From: Candidatus Saccharimonadota bacterium
Lineage (GTDB): Bacteria > Patescibacteriota > Saccharimonadia > Saccharimonadales > UBA10212
DNA length: 18,016 nucleotides
Assembly: GCA_028288985.1 (NCBI GenBank)
Contig: JAQGHE010000003.1
Location: 1 to 18,016, forward strand
Reading direction: 5' to 3'
The stretch's first letter is position 1, and every line of letters starts with the position of its first letter. The translations under genes were made by a program, and so were the position numbers. Positions 7,613 to 14,198 of the stretch are shown here, piece after piece. A model generated the notes under the pieces. It saw nothing but the letters and a program-made list of their open reading frames with translations, did not search any database and was not told the origin of the DNA.

Positions 7613-8860
7613 ATGGACATGGAACAAAACGATCAAAAAAACGATCCACAGCACTATACGCTGAGGCTTAAAAAACCAAACATCGACAGACTGAAGAACT
7701 ATAGAAGAGCGCCTTCGCGCCGAGCCCAGCTAGCCAGCAGTCTGATAGTCTTATGTCTTTTGTTCGGCCTCATTGGCGGCTGGTTCGGCGCCGCCGTGTA
7801 TGAACATAACAAGAAGAACGACCCCAGCGCCGCATCGCGCCAGCAAATCGTAACCAGCGAAAGCCAATTGTTTGCGAGTATTGCCAAAAACGTCGGGCAA
7901 AGCGTGGTCTCGGTTGACGTTCAAAGCCAGACGACTGCCCAGAACTTTTTCGGAGTGTTCCAGCCCCTGACCCAGCAAAGTGCCGGCACCGGCTTTATCA
8001 TTAGCGACTCGGGTATCATCGTAACCAACCGCCACGTAGTTCCTGCAGGCACCAGCAGCGTTACGGTTACTTTGGCGGACGGCACCCGGCTTACTGGCGT
8101 ACAGGTTATCGGCCGGACTGCTGATACCAGCTCGCTGGATGTGGCCTTTTTGAAAATTACTGATAAAAAGGGCAAAAAACTGACTCCTGTGAAAATTGGC
8201 GATTCCTCAAAAATGCAAGTAGGGGATAGAGTGCTTGCCATAGGCAATGCACTGGGCCAGTTTCAGAATACGGTAACCAGCGGCATTATCTCCGGCTATG
8301 GACGCGACGTGCAAGCCGGGAGTCAAGGCGGCAGCAGTATCGAGAGCCTGACGGATCTTTTCCAGACGGACGCGGCTATTAACGAGGGGAACTCCGGCGG
8401 CCCGCTAGTCAATATCAACGGGGAAGTTGTTGGGCTTAATACGGCCGTAGCCAGCGGTGCTCAAAACATAGGCTTCTCCATCCCAGTCAACGATATTACG
8501 GGTTTGATTAATTCGGTTTTGGCTAACGGAAAACTGCAGCTGCCTTATCTTGGGGTGCGCTACGTATCGCTAACAGCTGATATTGCTTATCAGTACAATC
8601 TCAATGTTGATAAGGGCGCCTACGTTGTCCCTAGTACGGACGGCAGCACTTCTGTTACGCCCGGCAGCCCCGCCGAAAAGGCCGGTATTGCCGAGGGTGA
8701 CATCATCACCAAGGTTAATAACATTGCAATCGATAACAAGACCAGCCTTACCAGTGCCCTGACTCGTTTCAAAGTGGGCGATACGGTTACCTTAACGATC
8801 ATCCGAGACGGCAAGACCATTACCGCACGCACTGTTTTAGAAGCCACTCCGGCTAGTTAG
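7613..8860 (+). CDS. HtrA/DegP-type membrane-anchored serine protease with PDZ domain
   Basis: 415 residues: a basic cytoplasmic start, a transmembrane helix at ~41-62, a trypsin-like domain (~85-305) and a C-terminal PDZ domain (~312-410). The catalytic triad is clear: His ~141 (TNRHVV), Asp ~176 (SSLDVAFLKI) and Ser ~261 (NEGNSGGPL), followed by GFSIPVN. The PDZ domain starts at LPYLGVRYV and contains GSPAEKAGIAEGDIITKVN. This is the S1C architecture of surface HtrA proteins that degrade or refold misfolded extracytoplasmic proteins. The gene has its own promoter and a leaderless-type start. Its 3' end overlaps the convergent prmC gene by 8 bp (8853-8860), so neither gene has a spacer in which to terminate. 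Confidence 0.95.
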   Translation: MDMEQNDQKNDPQHYTLRLKKPNIDRLKNYRRAPSRRAQLASSLIVLCLLFGLIGGWFGAAVYEHNKKNDPSAASRQQIVTSESQLFASIAKNVGQSVVSVDVQSQTTAQNFFGVFQPLTQQSAGTGFIISDSGIIVTNRHVVPAGTSSVTVTLADGTRLTGVQVIGRTADTSSLDVAFLKITDKKGKKLTPVKIGDSSKMQVGDRVLAIGNALGQFQNTVTSGIISGYGRDVQAGSQGGSSIESLTDLFQTDAAINEGNSGGPLVNINGEVVGLNTAVASGAQNIGFSIPVNDITGLINSVLANGKLQLPYLGVRYVSLTADIAYQYNLNVDKGAYVVPSTDGSTSVTPGSPAEKAGIAEGDIITKVNNIAIDNKTSLTSALTRFKVGDTVTLTIIRDGKTITARTVLEATPAS

Positions 8861-9656
8861 AGAAAACCTGAATAAGACCCTGAGTGCGCAGCTGTCCAAA
8901 GCCGCAAGTCTTGGCAAGTCGGGCCAGTTCCTCATGCTGGGGCGCTAGGGCTTCTGTTAGAACCACCAAGTTATCCCAGCCTAAGGTTTCCAGCTGTTTA
9001 AAAAACCGCCGATACAGATCTAAGCCGTCTTTGCCGCCGGATTGCGCCAGCCGGGGTTCATGCATGGCCGCCTCATTCAGCTTCCACGAGTCAGGCACGT
9101 AGGGAAGGTTAGCTAAAAGGGCGTCATAACGCCGCGCGGGGCGGTTAAGCAGATCCCGCTTATGTATCCCGACGTGCACTTCGTGCAGATGGGCGTTATG
9201 CCTGGCTACCGCTAGAGCACTGCTATCAATATCATATAAATCTACCGCGGCACCATGCAGTTCGAGGGCGGCTGTGATGCCAAGACAGCCGGTGCCGGTG
9301 CCTATATCCGCAATCGTTGGATTTTTGGGAAGCTCTAGGGTCTTTAACAGCTCGATCATCGCTTCGGACTCTGGCCGCGGCACCAGGACCCTTCGGTTGA
9401 CCTTAAATGTGCGGCCGTAAAAATCGCTAAATCCGCGAATATAGCTAAGCGGCTCATGTGTTGTGCGTTTTTTGATTTTTCTCCTAAACCCAGTGGCTTG
9501 AACAGCCGAAACCTCAACTTCGGGGTGGGCAAGCAGCCATGAGCGATCACGGGCTAATAAGTCCTCTAACAGAATCAAGGTGTCCAGTCGTGCGCTAGGG
9601 ATCCCGGATTTTGACAATGTCTGCTCGCCTTCTTTGAGCAATACTGCCAGAGTCAT
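8853..9656 (-). CDS. prmC: release-factor glutamine methyltransferase PrmC
   Basis: A 267-residue SAM-dependent enzyme that methylates the Gln of the GGQ motif in peptide-release factors. It has an N-terminal helical substrate-binding domain (1-~75), RRVLVPRPESE at ~88-98, SAM-binding motif I ADIGTGTGCLGI (~116-127), an acidic motif DLYDID (~139-144) and the substrate-binding motif at ~183-186. The last reads NLPY rather than the usual NPPY, with Leu replacing the first Pro. The start overlaps the kinase stop as ATGA, the third gene of the prfA operon. Its substrate, RF1, is encoded at the head of the same operon. HemK was the old family name. Confidence 0.93.
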   Translation of the reverse strand: MTLAVLLKEGEQTLSKSGIPSARLDTLILLEDLLARDRSWLLAHPEVEVSAVQATGFRRKIKKRTTHEPLSYIRGFSDFYGRTFKVNRRVLVPRPESEAMIELLKTLELPKNPTIADIGTGTGCLGITAALELHGAAVDLYDIDSSALAVARHNAHLHEVHVGIHKRDLLNRPARRYDALLANLPYVPDSWKLNEAAMHEPRLAQSGGKDGLDLYRRFFKQLETLGWDNLVVLTEALAPQHEELARLAKTCGFGQLRTQGLIQVFSN

Positions 9657-10156
9657 GCCAGTTGATCCAATATTTGTTTAAGTACGATTTGCTTTGGGAG
9701 ATTGGCATCGATGACTGTAGTCGCTAAGGCTTTGTGATGGCCCTCAAACCAATCATGCCATTCCAGGGCCATGACCTTTTCCTGTTTAAATTTGCCAAAA
9801 CCACTGCTGCGGGAGTCCAATCTTTTTTTTAGTGTTTCCTGGCTGATGCTTAGAAAAAAAACTTTATCAAAAAGGGGATAAAAATCTTTAATATTAGAAC
9901 TTGTGCCGCAGATAAAGACGGTGGCGTCTGATTTCAGCAATCTATCAACTTGCTCCTGCTCCCAATTCCAATAGTGGCGGCGCATCCAGTCCACTGTTAA
10001 GCGGGGCGGCACCTTTACCGGCTTGGCGCTACTATCTACCCAATGCCCTAGGCCGGATATTCTATCACCGTCGTAAGTTGTGTGTCCTTGTTTTCGAAGC
10101 AAAACGGCCATGGTTGTTTTTCCGGCCGCTGAAATACCTGTAATTAAGTATTTCAA
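9653..10156 (-). CDS. P-loop kinase-like protein, substrate unknown
   Basis: 167 residues with Walker A GISAAGKT (residues 7-14), a second-strand acidic pair YDGD (~29-32), FICGTSSN (~82-89), and a lid-like Arg stretch, KKRLDSRSSGFGK (~110-122). This is the size and layout of small nucleoside, shikimate or adenylate-type kinases and AAA_18/AAA_33-like proteins. The substrate cannot be assigned. TTG (10156) is the only start fitting the 4-nt overlap with prfA, and the P-loop begins seven residues in, as in related kinases. It sits between prfA and prmC with 4-nt overlaps on both sides, so the three are co-transcribed and probably translationally coupled. Whether it acts on the translation machinery or merely occupies the slot is open. 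Confidence 0.8.
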   Translation of the reverse strand: MKYLITGISAAGKTTMAVLLRKQGHTTYDGDRISGLGHWVDSSAKPVKVPPRLTVDWMRRHYWNWEQEQVDRLLKSDATVFICGTSSNIKDFYPLFDKVFFLSISQETLKKRLDSRSSGFGKFKQEKVMALEWHDWFEGHHKALATTVIDANLPKQIVLKQILDQLA

Positions 10157-11211
10157 GCCTCTTCCTTTATTAACTGGAGCTCAAATTCTTGGAGTTTTTC
10201 TATAATGTCGTCAATTTGTCCATCTAGAGCACCGGGCAGGTTGCTGCGTGAATAACTGATGCGATGATCGGTTATGCGGTCCTGCGGGAAGTTGTAGGTA
10301 CGGATTTTTTCAGAGCGATCGCCACTGCCGATCAAAGATCGGCGGGCGTCGGTTTGTTGTTTTTGCTCTTCTTCAATTTTACGCTGCAATAGCCGTGCCC
10401 GAAGCACTCCCATGGCTTTCTCGCGATTCTTGATTTGGCTTTTTTCGTCCTGCTGGCTTACAACCAGGCCGCTGGGCAGGTGAGTGATACGCACAGCGGA
10501 GTCGGTGGTGTTAACGCTTTGGCCGCCGTGGCCGCTGGCACGAAATACATCAATTCTCAGATCTTCAGGCTTTATCTCGATATCGGTTTCTTCAGCTTCC
10601 GGCAGCACGGCCACGGTCGCTGTACTGGTGTGTATGCGGCCGCTGCTTTCCGTCACCGGGATACGCTGCACGCGGTGTACGCCGGCTTCAAACTTCAGCA
10701 TTTTATAAGCATTTGGTCCGTGTACTTCAAAAATTATCTCTTTAAAGCCGCCAGCCTCAGAGGGGCTTTCGCTGATTAACTCGGTCTTGTAACCGTGGGT
10801 TTCGCACCAGCGGGCATACATCCGGTAAAGTTCGCCTGCAAATAGCGACGCTTCGTCGCCGCCGGCCGCTGCGCGGATCTCCACTATGGCCTCGCGCTCG
10901 TCATTAGGATCTTTTGGCATGAGGGCTTCGCTTAACCCCGCGTCAACATGGGTTAGCTTTGAGCTAAGCTCGGCAATCTCATTTGCGGCCAACTCTGCCA
11001 TCTCCTGGTCTCCGACCCGAGCCAGCTGCTCAGCTTCCGCCAGCTGGATGTTTAGGACTATTTTCTCATCAAATAAATCAAGGATTTTGCTAAGTTCTCC
11101 CTCCCGGCGGGCCAGGGCCGGATAATCTCTTTGACCATAAATAGCAGGGTCCTCTAGACGTTTCTTGAGGGCTTGGTGCTCGCTCCGTAGTTGTGATTCT
11201 TTGTGGTCCAT
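10153..11211 (-). CDS. prfA: peptide chain release factor 1
   Basis: 352 residues, normal RF1 length. The tripeptide anticodon is PVT at ~185-187 (HRVQRIPVTESSGRIHTS), the RF1 form reading UAG/UAA, not the RF2 SPF form. The catalytic GGQ is at ~229-231 (RASGHGGQSVN). It hydrolyses peptidyl-tRNA on the ribosome. The ATG is 9 nt downstream of a TATAAT, so the mRNA should be leaderless or carry only ~2-3 nt. First gene of the prfA-kinase-prmC operon. Since UGA is also used as a stop here, an RF2 gene is expected elsewhere. Confidence 0.97.
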   Translation of the reverse strand: MDHKESQLRSEHQALKKRLEDPAIYGQRDYPALARREGELSKILDLFDEKIVLNIQLAEAEQLARVGDQEMAELAANEIAELSSKLTHVDAGLSEALMPKDPNDEREAIVEIRAAAGGDEASLFAGELYRMYARWCETHGYKTELISESPSEAGGFKEIIFEVHGPNAYKMLKFEAGVHRVQRIPVTESSGRIHTSTATVAVLPEAEETDIEIKPEDLRIDVFRASGHGGQSVNTTDSAVRITHLPSGLVVSQQDEKSQIKNREKAMGVLRARLLQRKIEEEQKQQTDARRSLIGSGDRSEKIRTYNFPQDRITDHRISYSRSNLPGALDGQIDDIIEKLQEFELQLIKEEA

Positions 11212-11220
11212 AGTTTCTAC

Positions 11221-11226
11221 ATTATA
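11221..11226 (-). promoter_or_regulatory. prfA -10 element overlapping the rpmE terminator
   Basis: TATAAT on the minus strand, 9 nt before the prfA ATG. It directly follows and shares bases with the T-run of the upstream hairpin. The expected -35 region falls within the hairpin, and no good -35 hexamer is seen. Confidence 0.5.
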
Positions 11227-11263
11227 AAAAACTTCCCTGATTACCGATAGGCAGGGGAAGTTT
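11226..11263 (-). terminator. intrinsic terminator of rpmE
   Basis: On the minus strand AAACTTCCCCTG (11263-11252) pairs with CAGGGAAGTTT (11239-11229), 11 bp with one bulged base and a 12-nt loop. A run of T follows (11231-11226). It lies 12 bp past the rpmE stop. Confidence 0.8.
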
Positions 11264-11275
11264 AGCTATTTTTAG

Positions 11276-11617
11276 TTACTCTTGGGCAGCGGTTTTGGCG
11301 CCAAGCTTCTGGGCTTCGTCTTTTTGCTTCTTGGCTTTTGGTTTGGCGGCCTTGCGGGCCTCTTGGGCTTTTAGGGCAGCTGCCTGGCGGGCCTTGAATT
11401 TATCAACGCGGCCTTCTACGTCAACAATGCGTTCCTCGCCGGTAAAGAAGGGGTGGGAGCTGCTGCTGATGTGTACTTTTACCAATGGATAACTAGAGCC
11501 ATCGAGTTCAATGGTCTCTTCAGTGGCTACGGTCGAGCGGGTCAGGAAAGTGGTGTTATTGTTCAGATCCTGAAACACTACTTGTCGGTAGTCGGTTGGA
11601 TGTAATCCCTTTTTCAT
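11276..11617 (-). CDS. rpmE2: 50S ribosomal protein L31, type B, with Lys/Ala-rich tail
   Basis: 113 residues. The first ~80 match zinc-independent (type B) L31: MKKGLHPTDYRQVVFQD, FLTRSTV, and YPLVKVHISSSSHPFFTG, with no CxxC zinc ligands. Residues ~80-113 form a charged Lys/Ala/Gln extension, longer than typical L31. A near-ideal promoter lies 9 nt upstream, giving an almost leaderless message, and an intrinsic terminator follows, so it is probably monocistronic. The -35 box overlaps the 3' end of the 81-aa gene upstream. L31 is a ribosome surface protein bridging the subunits. Confidence 0.92.
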   Translation of the reverse strand: MKKGLHPTDYRQVVFQDLNNNTTFLTRSTVATEETIELDGSSYPLVKVHISSSSHPFFTGEERIVDVEGRVDKFKARQAAALKAQEARKAAKPKAKKQKDEAQKLGAKTAAQE

Positions 11618-11626
11618 AACTTGACT

Positions 11627-11655
11627 AGTATACCCGTTTTACCCCTGTGGGTCAA
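11627..11655 (-). promoter_or_regulatory. rpmE promoter
   Basis: TTGACC (11655-11650), a 17-bp spacer and TATACT (11632-11627) on the minus strand. The -10 ends 9 nt before the ATG and the predicted leader is 2-3 nt. The -35 lies inside the end of the upstream coding region. Confidence 0.75.
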
Positions 11656-11884
11656 CACTCCTTAGTTCTATAGACTTTGCAGTAATTTTTCCTACCCACT
11701 CATCAAATTTATTTGAACCATCCTCATCTGCATCTGCCATTATTTTCTCTGGATCTATCCGTACAAGCTCGACTATCTCCACCAAAACTTCTTTTTCGCT
11801 GACCATTCCACCCAAGATGGCATGGGTTTTGGCGGCTGCGTTGACTATGGTTCTTTCTAAATCGTAGGTAGGAGTTTTGCGCAT
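11639..11884 (-). CDS. hypothetical protein, 81 aa
   Basis: The frame is open further upstream to 12082, but that extension would run across the rpsB leader and promoter and has poor coding character. ATG 11884 is chosen because AAGAGGTG (11895-11888) sits just before it and a promoter lies ~50 bp upstream. The product (MRKTPTYDLERTIVNAAAK at the start) is a small soluble, acidic, mainly helical protein with an Asp/Glu-rich middle (DADEDGSN) and no Cys or membrane segment. I recognise no family. It is divergent from rpsB and 9 bp upstream of the rpmE -10. Read-through into rpmE is possible because no terminator separates them. Confidence 0.65.
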   Translation of the reverse strand: MRKTPTYDLERTIVNAAAKTHAILGGMVSEKEVLVEIVELVRIDPEKIMADADEDGSNKFDEWVGKITAKSIELRSVDPQG

Positions 11885-11933
11885 AAACACCTCTTGAGAT
11901 GAGCTTTCGATAAACTCATTAATTGTTAAAGCT

Positions 11934-11962
11934 ATTTTAACGTATATTTTATATTCGAGCAA
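11934..11962 (-). promoter_or_regulatory. promoter of the 81-aa gene
   Basis: TTGCTC (11962-11957), a 17-bp spacer and TAAAAT (11939-11934) on the minus strand. Predicted start is ~11927, giving a ~43-nt leader with a Shine-Dalgarno. It is back-to-back with the rpsB promoter. Confidence 0.5.
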
Positions 11963-11976
11963 TGTAGACAACGGTG

Positions 11977-12005
11977 TTGCAAAAGAACACGAACAGGGGT
12001 AGAAT
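11977..12005 (+). promoter_or_regulatory. rpsB-tsf promoter
   Basis: TTGCAA (11977-11982), a 17-bp spacer and TAGAAT (12000-12005). Predicted start is ~12012, leaving a leader of about 100 nt, the longest leader in the window. Confidence 0.7.
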
Positions 12006-12011
12006 AACAAG

Positions 12012-12111
12012 GTCAACATTAAACAGTGGGTTGCAGATAATCCTCCCGACCGAGTCCATGCAGGACCGGTAAGGGTAAGCAACCTTACGGTGAGAAAGGA
12101 TTTTAACCACT
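12012..12111 (+). promoter_or_regulatory. structured rpsB leader, candidate S2 autoregulatory element
   Basis: The leader holds a hairpin at 12049-12070 (ACCG-GTCC with GGAC-CGGT, one bulged A, loop ATGCA). GGTTGC (12029-12034) can pair with GCAACC (12079-12084), enclosing it. GTAAGG (12069-12074) with CCTTAC (12083-12088) is a competing stem that shares bases with both. AAGGA at 12096-12100 is the ribosome-binding site, 11 nt before the ATG. In other bacteria rpsB is autoregulated by S2 at its 5' UTR, so the same is inferred here. Mutually exclusive stems just ahead of the SD fit such a switch. Confidence 0.5.
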
Positions 12112-12885
12112 ATGGCTAATGCTGTAGATATCAAACAATTACTCGAGGCCGGCGCGCACTTTGGTCACAAGACCAGCCGTTGGCACCCTAAAATGGCTCC
12201 CTATATCCACAGCAAACGTGAAGGCAGTCACATTATCGATTTAACAAAAACTGTCGACGCACTGGAGACAGCTCTTGATTTTCTGCGTGATACTTCGGCC
12301 GCCGGTAAACAAATTTTGCTAGTGAGCACCAAGCGTCAAGCCAAAGACAAAGTAAAAGAAGTTGCCCTGGCAACCGGTATGCCCTACGTTACGGAGCGCT
12401 GGCTCGGTGGAATGCTGACTAACGTAGCCACCATCAGTGGACGCGTAAAGCACCTTAAAGATTTAGAGAGCCGGATGATCAGCGGCGAGCTGGCTAATAG
12501 ATACAGCAAGCTTGAGGTTCAGCGATTTCAAGAAGAAATTGACGAGCTAAATAAATTTTACGGCGGCATCAAAGAATTGCCAGCCAAGCCGGGAGCCGTT
12601 TTCGTGGTTGATGTGTTAAATGATATCAATGCCGTTCGTGAAGCCACGAAACTCGGTGTTCCAGTGGTCGCCTTGATCGACACCAATGCTGACCCAGGCG
12701 TCGCTACTTACCCGATTCCAAGTAACGACGACGCAGCTAAAACCATCAACCTTATTTTGGATTATGTGCAGCAGGCCATTGAAGAGGGCAAAGCCAAAGT
12801 CAAAAAACCGGCCGACAAAACCGAAAAGCCGGAACCTGTAGCGGCGAAAGCAGAAGCCGCAGAGGCCCCGGAGGGCGAAAAATAA
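12112..12885 (+). CDS. rpsB: 30S ribosomal protein S2
   Basis: 257 residues. The N-terminus (LLEAGAHFGHKTSRWHPKM, residues ~10-28) and ERWLGGMLTN (~96-105) are S2 signatures, as is VVALIDTNADP (~184-194). The last ~30 residues are a Lys/Glu/Ala/Pro-rich low-complexity tail not needed for the fold. First gene of rpsB-tsf, with its stop overlapping the tsf start by one base (TAATG). It is expressed from its own promoter through a structured ~100-nt leader with a recognisable Shine-Dalgarno, unlike most neighbours. Confidence 0.97.
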   Translation: MANAVDIKQLLEAGAHFGHKTSRWHPKMAPYIHSKREGSHIIDLTKTVDALETALDFLRDTSAAGKQILLVSTKRQAKDKVKEVALATGMPYVTERWLGGMLTNVATISGRVKHLKDLESRMISGELANRYSKLEVQRFQEEIDELNKFYGGIKELPAKPGAVFVVDVLNDINAVREATKLGVPVVALIDTNADPGVATYPIPSNDDAAKTINLILDYVQQAIEEGKAKVKKPADKTEKPEPVAAKAEAAEAPEGEK

Positions 12886-13484
12886 TGGCAGACGTATCAA
12901 TCGATGACATTAAGCGCCTTCGCGAGCTGACCGGCGTTGGTATTACCGACGCCAAGCAGGCCTTGGTGGAGGCCGACGGTGATTTTGATAAAGCACTGGC
13001 TGCCATGCGCAAAAAAGGCCTGACGAAGGCTGAGAAGCGCTCTGAGCGCGAAGCCCGCGCCGGATTGATCGGCAGCTACGTGCACGATGGCCGTATCGGC
13101 GTTTTAGTCGAGGTTAACTGCGAAACCGATTTCGTCGCTAAAACAGATGAATTCAAGCAGTTAGTCAATGATATCTGCCTTCATGTTGCCGCTGCGGCGC
13201 CGGAATATGTATCAGTTGACCAAGTGCCGGAGGAAGAGCGAGCCCGCGCGGAAGCCGAGTTTACAGAAAAGACAAAGAGTGAGGGCAAGCCGGACAATAT
13301 GATTGCGCAAATCGTGGAAGGCCAGCTAAAGAAGTACTTTGCTGAAAAAGCCTTGCTGGAACAGTCATTCGTAAAAAATCCGGATCAGACCGTAGGCGAT
13401 TACGTTAAGGAACACGTCGCTAAGCTTGGTGAGAATATCGTAGTGCGCAGATTTACGCGCTATGTTCTTGGTGAAATTGCCTAG
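12885..13484 (+). CDS. tsf: elongation factor Ts (short form)
   Basis: 199 residues, the nucleotide-exchange factor for EF-Tu. The N-terminal UBA-like domain (residues 1-~50, LRELTGVGITDAKQAL) is followed by the Tu-contacting core NCETDFVAKTDEF (~78-90). The C-terminal part (VRRFTRYVLGE) is complete. At ~200 residues it is the short form with one core subdomain, not the ~280-residue E. coli form. Coupled to rpsB by a one-base overlap. pyrH, which often follows tsf, is absent. No terminator hairpin was found after the stop, and a new -10 begins three bases later. Confidence 0.97.
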   Translation: MADVSIDDIKRLRELTGVGITDAKQALVEADGDFDKALAAMRKKGLTKAEKRSEREARAGLIGSYVHDGRIGVLVEVNCETDFVAKTDEFKQLVNDICLHVAAAAPEYVSVDQVPEEERARAEAEFTEKTKSEGKPDNMIAQIVEGQLKKYFAEKALLEQSFVKNPDQTVGDYVKEHVAKLGENIVVRRFTRYVLGEIA

Positions 13485-13486
13485 AT

Positions 13487-13492
13487 TATAAT
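13487..13492 (+). promoter_or_regulatory. -10 element of the 88-aa gene
   Basis: TATAAT placed so that position +1 coincides with the GTG at 13499. The -35 is weak (TTCTTG at 13465-13470, 16-bp spacer, inside tsf). Confidence 0.45.
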
Positions 13493-13498
13493 TAGTAA

Positions 13499-13765
13499 GT
13501 GCTGGAAAAAGCTCCATACGAAGTTCTTTGTGCTGGCTGCAATCTGTGGGACGTGCCTGAAGATCGTGCTCTAGCGATATGCGTGGCCGCTATCTCGGCA
13601 GAGCTGAGTGGTGCTGGCAATGCGGAAAGCAGGGCGGCATTAACTATTCCTGAGGGAAAATACAGTACTCTTACCGCCGCTCAGCGGGAACTGGCTCAGC
13701 TATGTTTAAGAAAAACGTGTGATGGGTCGTCTTTTAAAGATCCAATACGCCTGCGGAAGGAGTAG
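13499..13765 (+). CDS. hypothetical protein, 88 aa
   Basis: Not recognised. A GTG start is chosen because a TATAAT ends 6 nt upstream, predicting a leaderless message exactly as for frr and rseP. The product is Ala/Leu/Cys-containing and probably helical, with five Cys (CAGC near the start, ICVAA, LCLRKTC) and a basic end. It has no membrane segment. It occupies the position after tsf where pyrH lies in many bacteria but has no UMP-kinase motif. It could also be translated as a read-through cistron of rpsB-tsf. No forward terminator follows; the hairpin downstream is oriented for the opposite strand. Confidence 0.55.
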   Translation: MLEKAPYEVLCAGCNLWDVPEDRALAICVAAISAELSGAGNAESRAALTIPEGKYSTLTAAQRELAQLCLRKTCDGSSFKDPIRLRKE

Positions 13766-13776
13766 TTTTTAACATG

Positions 13777-13798
13777 AAAAAAGCGGCAGTGCTGCCGC
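13777..13798 (-). terminator. intrinsic terminator of the small-protein cassette
   Basis: On the minus strand GCGGCA-GCAC-TGCCGC (13798-13783) is followed by TTTTTT (13782-13777). Stem 6 bp, loop 4 nt. The T-run is on the minus-strand side, so it terminates leftward transcription from 14451. Confidence 0.7.
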
Positions 13799-13817
13799 GA
13801 GCAAGTTAATGCATCGA

Positions 13818-13864
13818 AGCGGCGCACATGCCGCTATGGGTTGAGCGCAAACTGCGCTCAACCC
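13818..13864 (-). other. two hairpins in the 3' UTR of the small-protein cassette
   Basis: An 11-bp perfect stem, GGGTTGAGCGC (13838-13848) with GCGCTCAACCC (13854-13864), loop 5 nt. A 6-bp stem, AGCGGC (13818-13823) with GCCGCT (13830-13835), loop 6 nt. Neither has a T-run. The second shares its arm sequence with the terminator, so TGCCGCT at 13829-13835 could instead pair with AGCGGCA at 13782-13788. These could protect the RNA 3' end or modulate termination. The remaining 13865-13884 shows nothing. Confidence 0.5.
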
Positions 13865-13884
13865 CCGTCTACTTAGAGAGGTGG

Positions 13885-14010
13885 TTAGCTCCGAAGTTTT
13901 CGCTTGGCCCAGTAATGAATACTGGGCCCGAACAATCCGAAGAAGACAACTGCCGCAAGCAATAAAGCCGACCCGGCTACTACCGGATCTTTCGATATAA
14001 AACCTAGCAT
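13885..14010 (-). CDS. small membrane protein, 41 aa (cassette gene 3)
   Basis: ATG 14010 to TAA 13887-13885. The product starts MLGFISKDPVVAGSALLL, has one hydrophobic segment (~9-29) and ends with a basic tail (YWAKRKLRS), typical of a single-pass small membrane protein with a cytoplasmic basic end. AAGGGG (14020-14015) lies exactly 4 nt before the ATG, the same spacing as in the other two cassette genes. It is 31 nt after the 47-aa gene and is followed by the hairpin-rich 3' UTR and terminator. No family is recognised. Its reality rests on the start signal, context and membrane-protein character, not on homology. Confidence 0.6.
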   Translation of the reverse strand: MLGFISKDPVVAGSALLLAAVVFFGLFGPSIHYWAKRKLRS

Positions 14011-14041
14011 GAGACCCCTTTTCGTTAGTTGAGCGGACTGG

Positions 14042-14185
14042 TCAAGAAGCTAGCGAAAAACGTTGGAGCGGTTTCTGCTTGGAGTTGTCTTGCAGAGCCT
14101 GCGCAGTCGTGGCAAAGGCGAGAGACAGCAGATTGCCCCCAGTCATCGACACGATAGAGCCTACCAGTATGAGGCATCTCAGCAT
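14042..14185 (-). CDS. small putatively exported protein, 47 aa (cassette gene 2)
   Basis: ATG 14185 to TGA 14044-14042. The N-terminus (MLRCLILVGSIVSMTGGNLL) looks like a Sec signal peptide: one Arg, a hydrophobic core, and then ATTAQA at ~25-30, an Ala-x-Ala cleavage context. Cleavage would release a 17-residue basic peptide, LQDNSKQKPLQRFSLAS. An uncleaved signal anchor is also possible. AGAGGT (14195-14190) sits 4 nt before the ATG, and the gene starts 13 nt after the 63-aa gene stops. No family is recognised. LepB in this window could be the processing enzyme. Confidence 0.6.
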   Translation of the reverse strand: MLRCLILVGSIVSMTGGNLLSLAFATTAQALQDNSKQKPLQRFSLAS

Positions 14186-14198
14186 GCTGACCTCTTTC

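Noticed and set aside
8853..8860. Sequencing error or gene fusion at the HtrA/PrmC overlap
   Set aside because: Both proteins end at normal family lengths; an 8-bp convergent overlap is simply compact packing.
11885..12082. 66-residue N-terminal extension of the 81-aa protein
   Set aside because: It crosses the rpsB leader and both divergent promoters, while ATG 11884 has a good Shine-Dalgarno.
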